Notes under the pieces: model-generated
What the model was told of the DNA's origin: nothing
Seen by the model: only the letters and a program-made list of their open reading frames with translations
Database searches by the model: none
Made by a program: the position numbers and the translations under genes
Part shown: positions 4,953-5,202 of the stretch, one piece after another
Numbering within the stretch: the stretch's first letter is position 1
Layout: every line of letters begins with the position of its first letter
Source: Clostridia bacterium
GTDB taxonomy: Bacteria; Bacillota; Clostridia; Christensenellales; Aristaeellaceae
DNA: 5,202 bases
Direction: 5' to 3'
Assembly: GCA_017537105.1 (NCBI GenBank)
Contig: JAFWBZ010000232.1
Location: 1-5,202 of the forward strand

Positions 4953-5202
4953 GGAGCCTGTCTGGGGTGGGCAGGTTTGGGCAGCGATTTCATTTGTTAC
5001 GCCATTGCGCGTATACTTAAGTGCCAAAAAACGGTAGGTTCCCCCACTACCCGTAGCGAATTGCGTATTCGCTATCACTGCATACAGCCCGTCCTCCTGG
5101 AGGGTATAGGACAGCTTTGTCTGCTCACTGCTGTTTGCAAACGACACGCTCTGGCGAGCAGAATTATAGATGACTCGGATCGAGCTGCCTGCGAGCAGTT
5201 CC
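4953..5202 (-). CDS. 3' portion of an unrecognised protein entering from the right edge, stop not identifiable
   Basis: On the minus strand a frame is open from the window edge. Its first ~75 residues (starting ELLAGSSIRVIYNSARQSVS, later LQEDGLYAVIANTQFATG and TYRFLALKYTRNG) read like a secreted or phage-type beta-rich domain, rich in Ser, Thr, Asn and Tyr. I do not recognise the family. Codons end in A or T more often than in radA or the phosphoesterase gene. The frame has no stop before it passes the phosphoesterase stop and then stays open antisense to that gene as far as 3531, which is not credible as coding. The other two minus frames have stops just before this point (a TAA and a TGA near 4995-5005), so a single frameshift would end the protein here. 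It may be a frameshifted or truncated gene, or the 250 bases may be joined wrongly to the rest. The left boundary is arbitrary. Confidence 0.35.
5054..5074. repeat. Perfect 8-bp inverted repeat
   Basis: TAGCGAAT (5054-5061) and ATTCGCTA (5067-5074) are exact reverse complements around a 5-base loop TGCGT. No T-run follows on either strand, so it is not a terminator. It lies inside the unrecognised minus-strand frame. Confidence 0.5.

Noticed and set aside
1..5202. CRISPR array, tRNA, rRNA, insertion sequence or defence system
   Set aside because: No regularly spaced repeats, no cloverleaf-type sequence, no transposase or integrase motifs, and no defence-gene signatures were seen on either strand.

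Overview
The window looks like a piece of a GC-rich Bacillota genome, probably class Clostridia. Four things suggest this: strong GGAGG-type ribosome binding sites, AT-rich promoter islands with TATAAT boxes between GC-rich genes, a clear radA, and a DUF5685 protein next to a small DnaJ-like protein. The last is, from memory, a clostridial arrangement. The genus cannot be read from this sequence.

Layout. Bases 1-1427 (minus strand) hold a two-gene unit: a DUF5685-type protein, overlapped at its 3' end by a DnaJ-domain protein that runs off the left edge. Bases 1428-1764 contain no gene. They hold the candidate promoter of that unit, an AT-rich stretch with short repeats, and a strong intrinsic terminator for the unit to the right. 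Bases 1765-3396 (minus strand) hold radA (DNA repair ATPase) and a 79-residue DUF1653 protein that starts 3 bases after the radA stop. Bases 3403-3551 are a compact divergent control region in which the radA promoter and the promoter of the next gene appear to share one -35 hexamer. Bases 3552-4952 (plus strand) hold a membrane-anchored metallophosphoesterase-fold protein with several metal-ligand positions substituted. Bases 4953-5202 hold the 3' part of an unrecognised minus-strand reading frame entering from the right edge. It has no stop codon before it runs antisense into the phosphoesterase gene.

How the genes relate. RadA and the DUF1653 protein are probably co-transcribed and translationally coupled, and end at the terminator at 1664-1711. 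The DUF5685 and DnaJ genes overlap and are probably co-expressed. A functional link between the two proteins is inferred from this arrangement only. The phosphoesterase gene is monocistronic as far as can be seen, and no convincing terminator follows it.

Most of the window is ordinary core-genome content. I saw no mobile element, CRISPR array, RNA gene or defence cassette. The points most worth a second look are the isoprenoid-synthase-like aspartate motifs in the DUF5685 protein, the altered active site of the phosphoesterase, the shared -35 box, and the unexplained open frame at the right edge.
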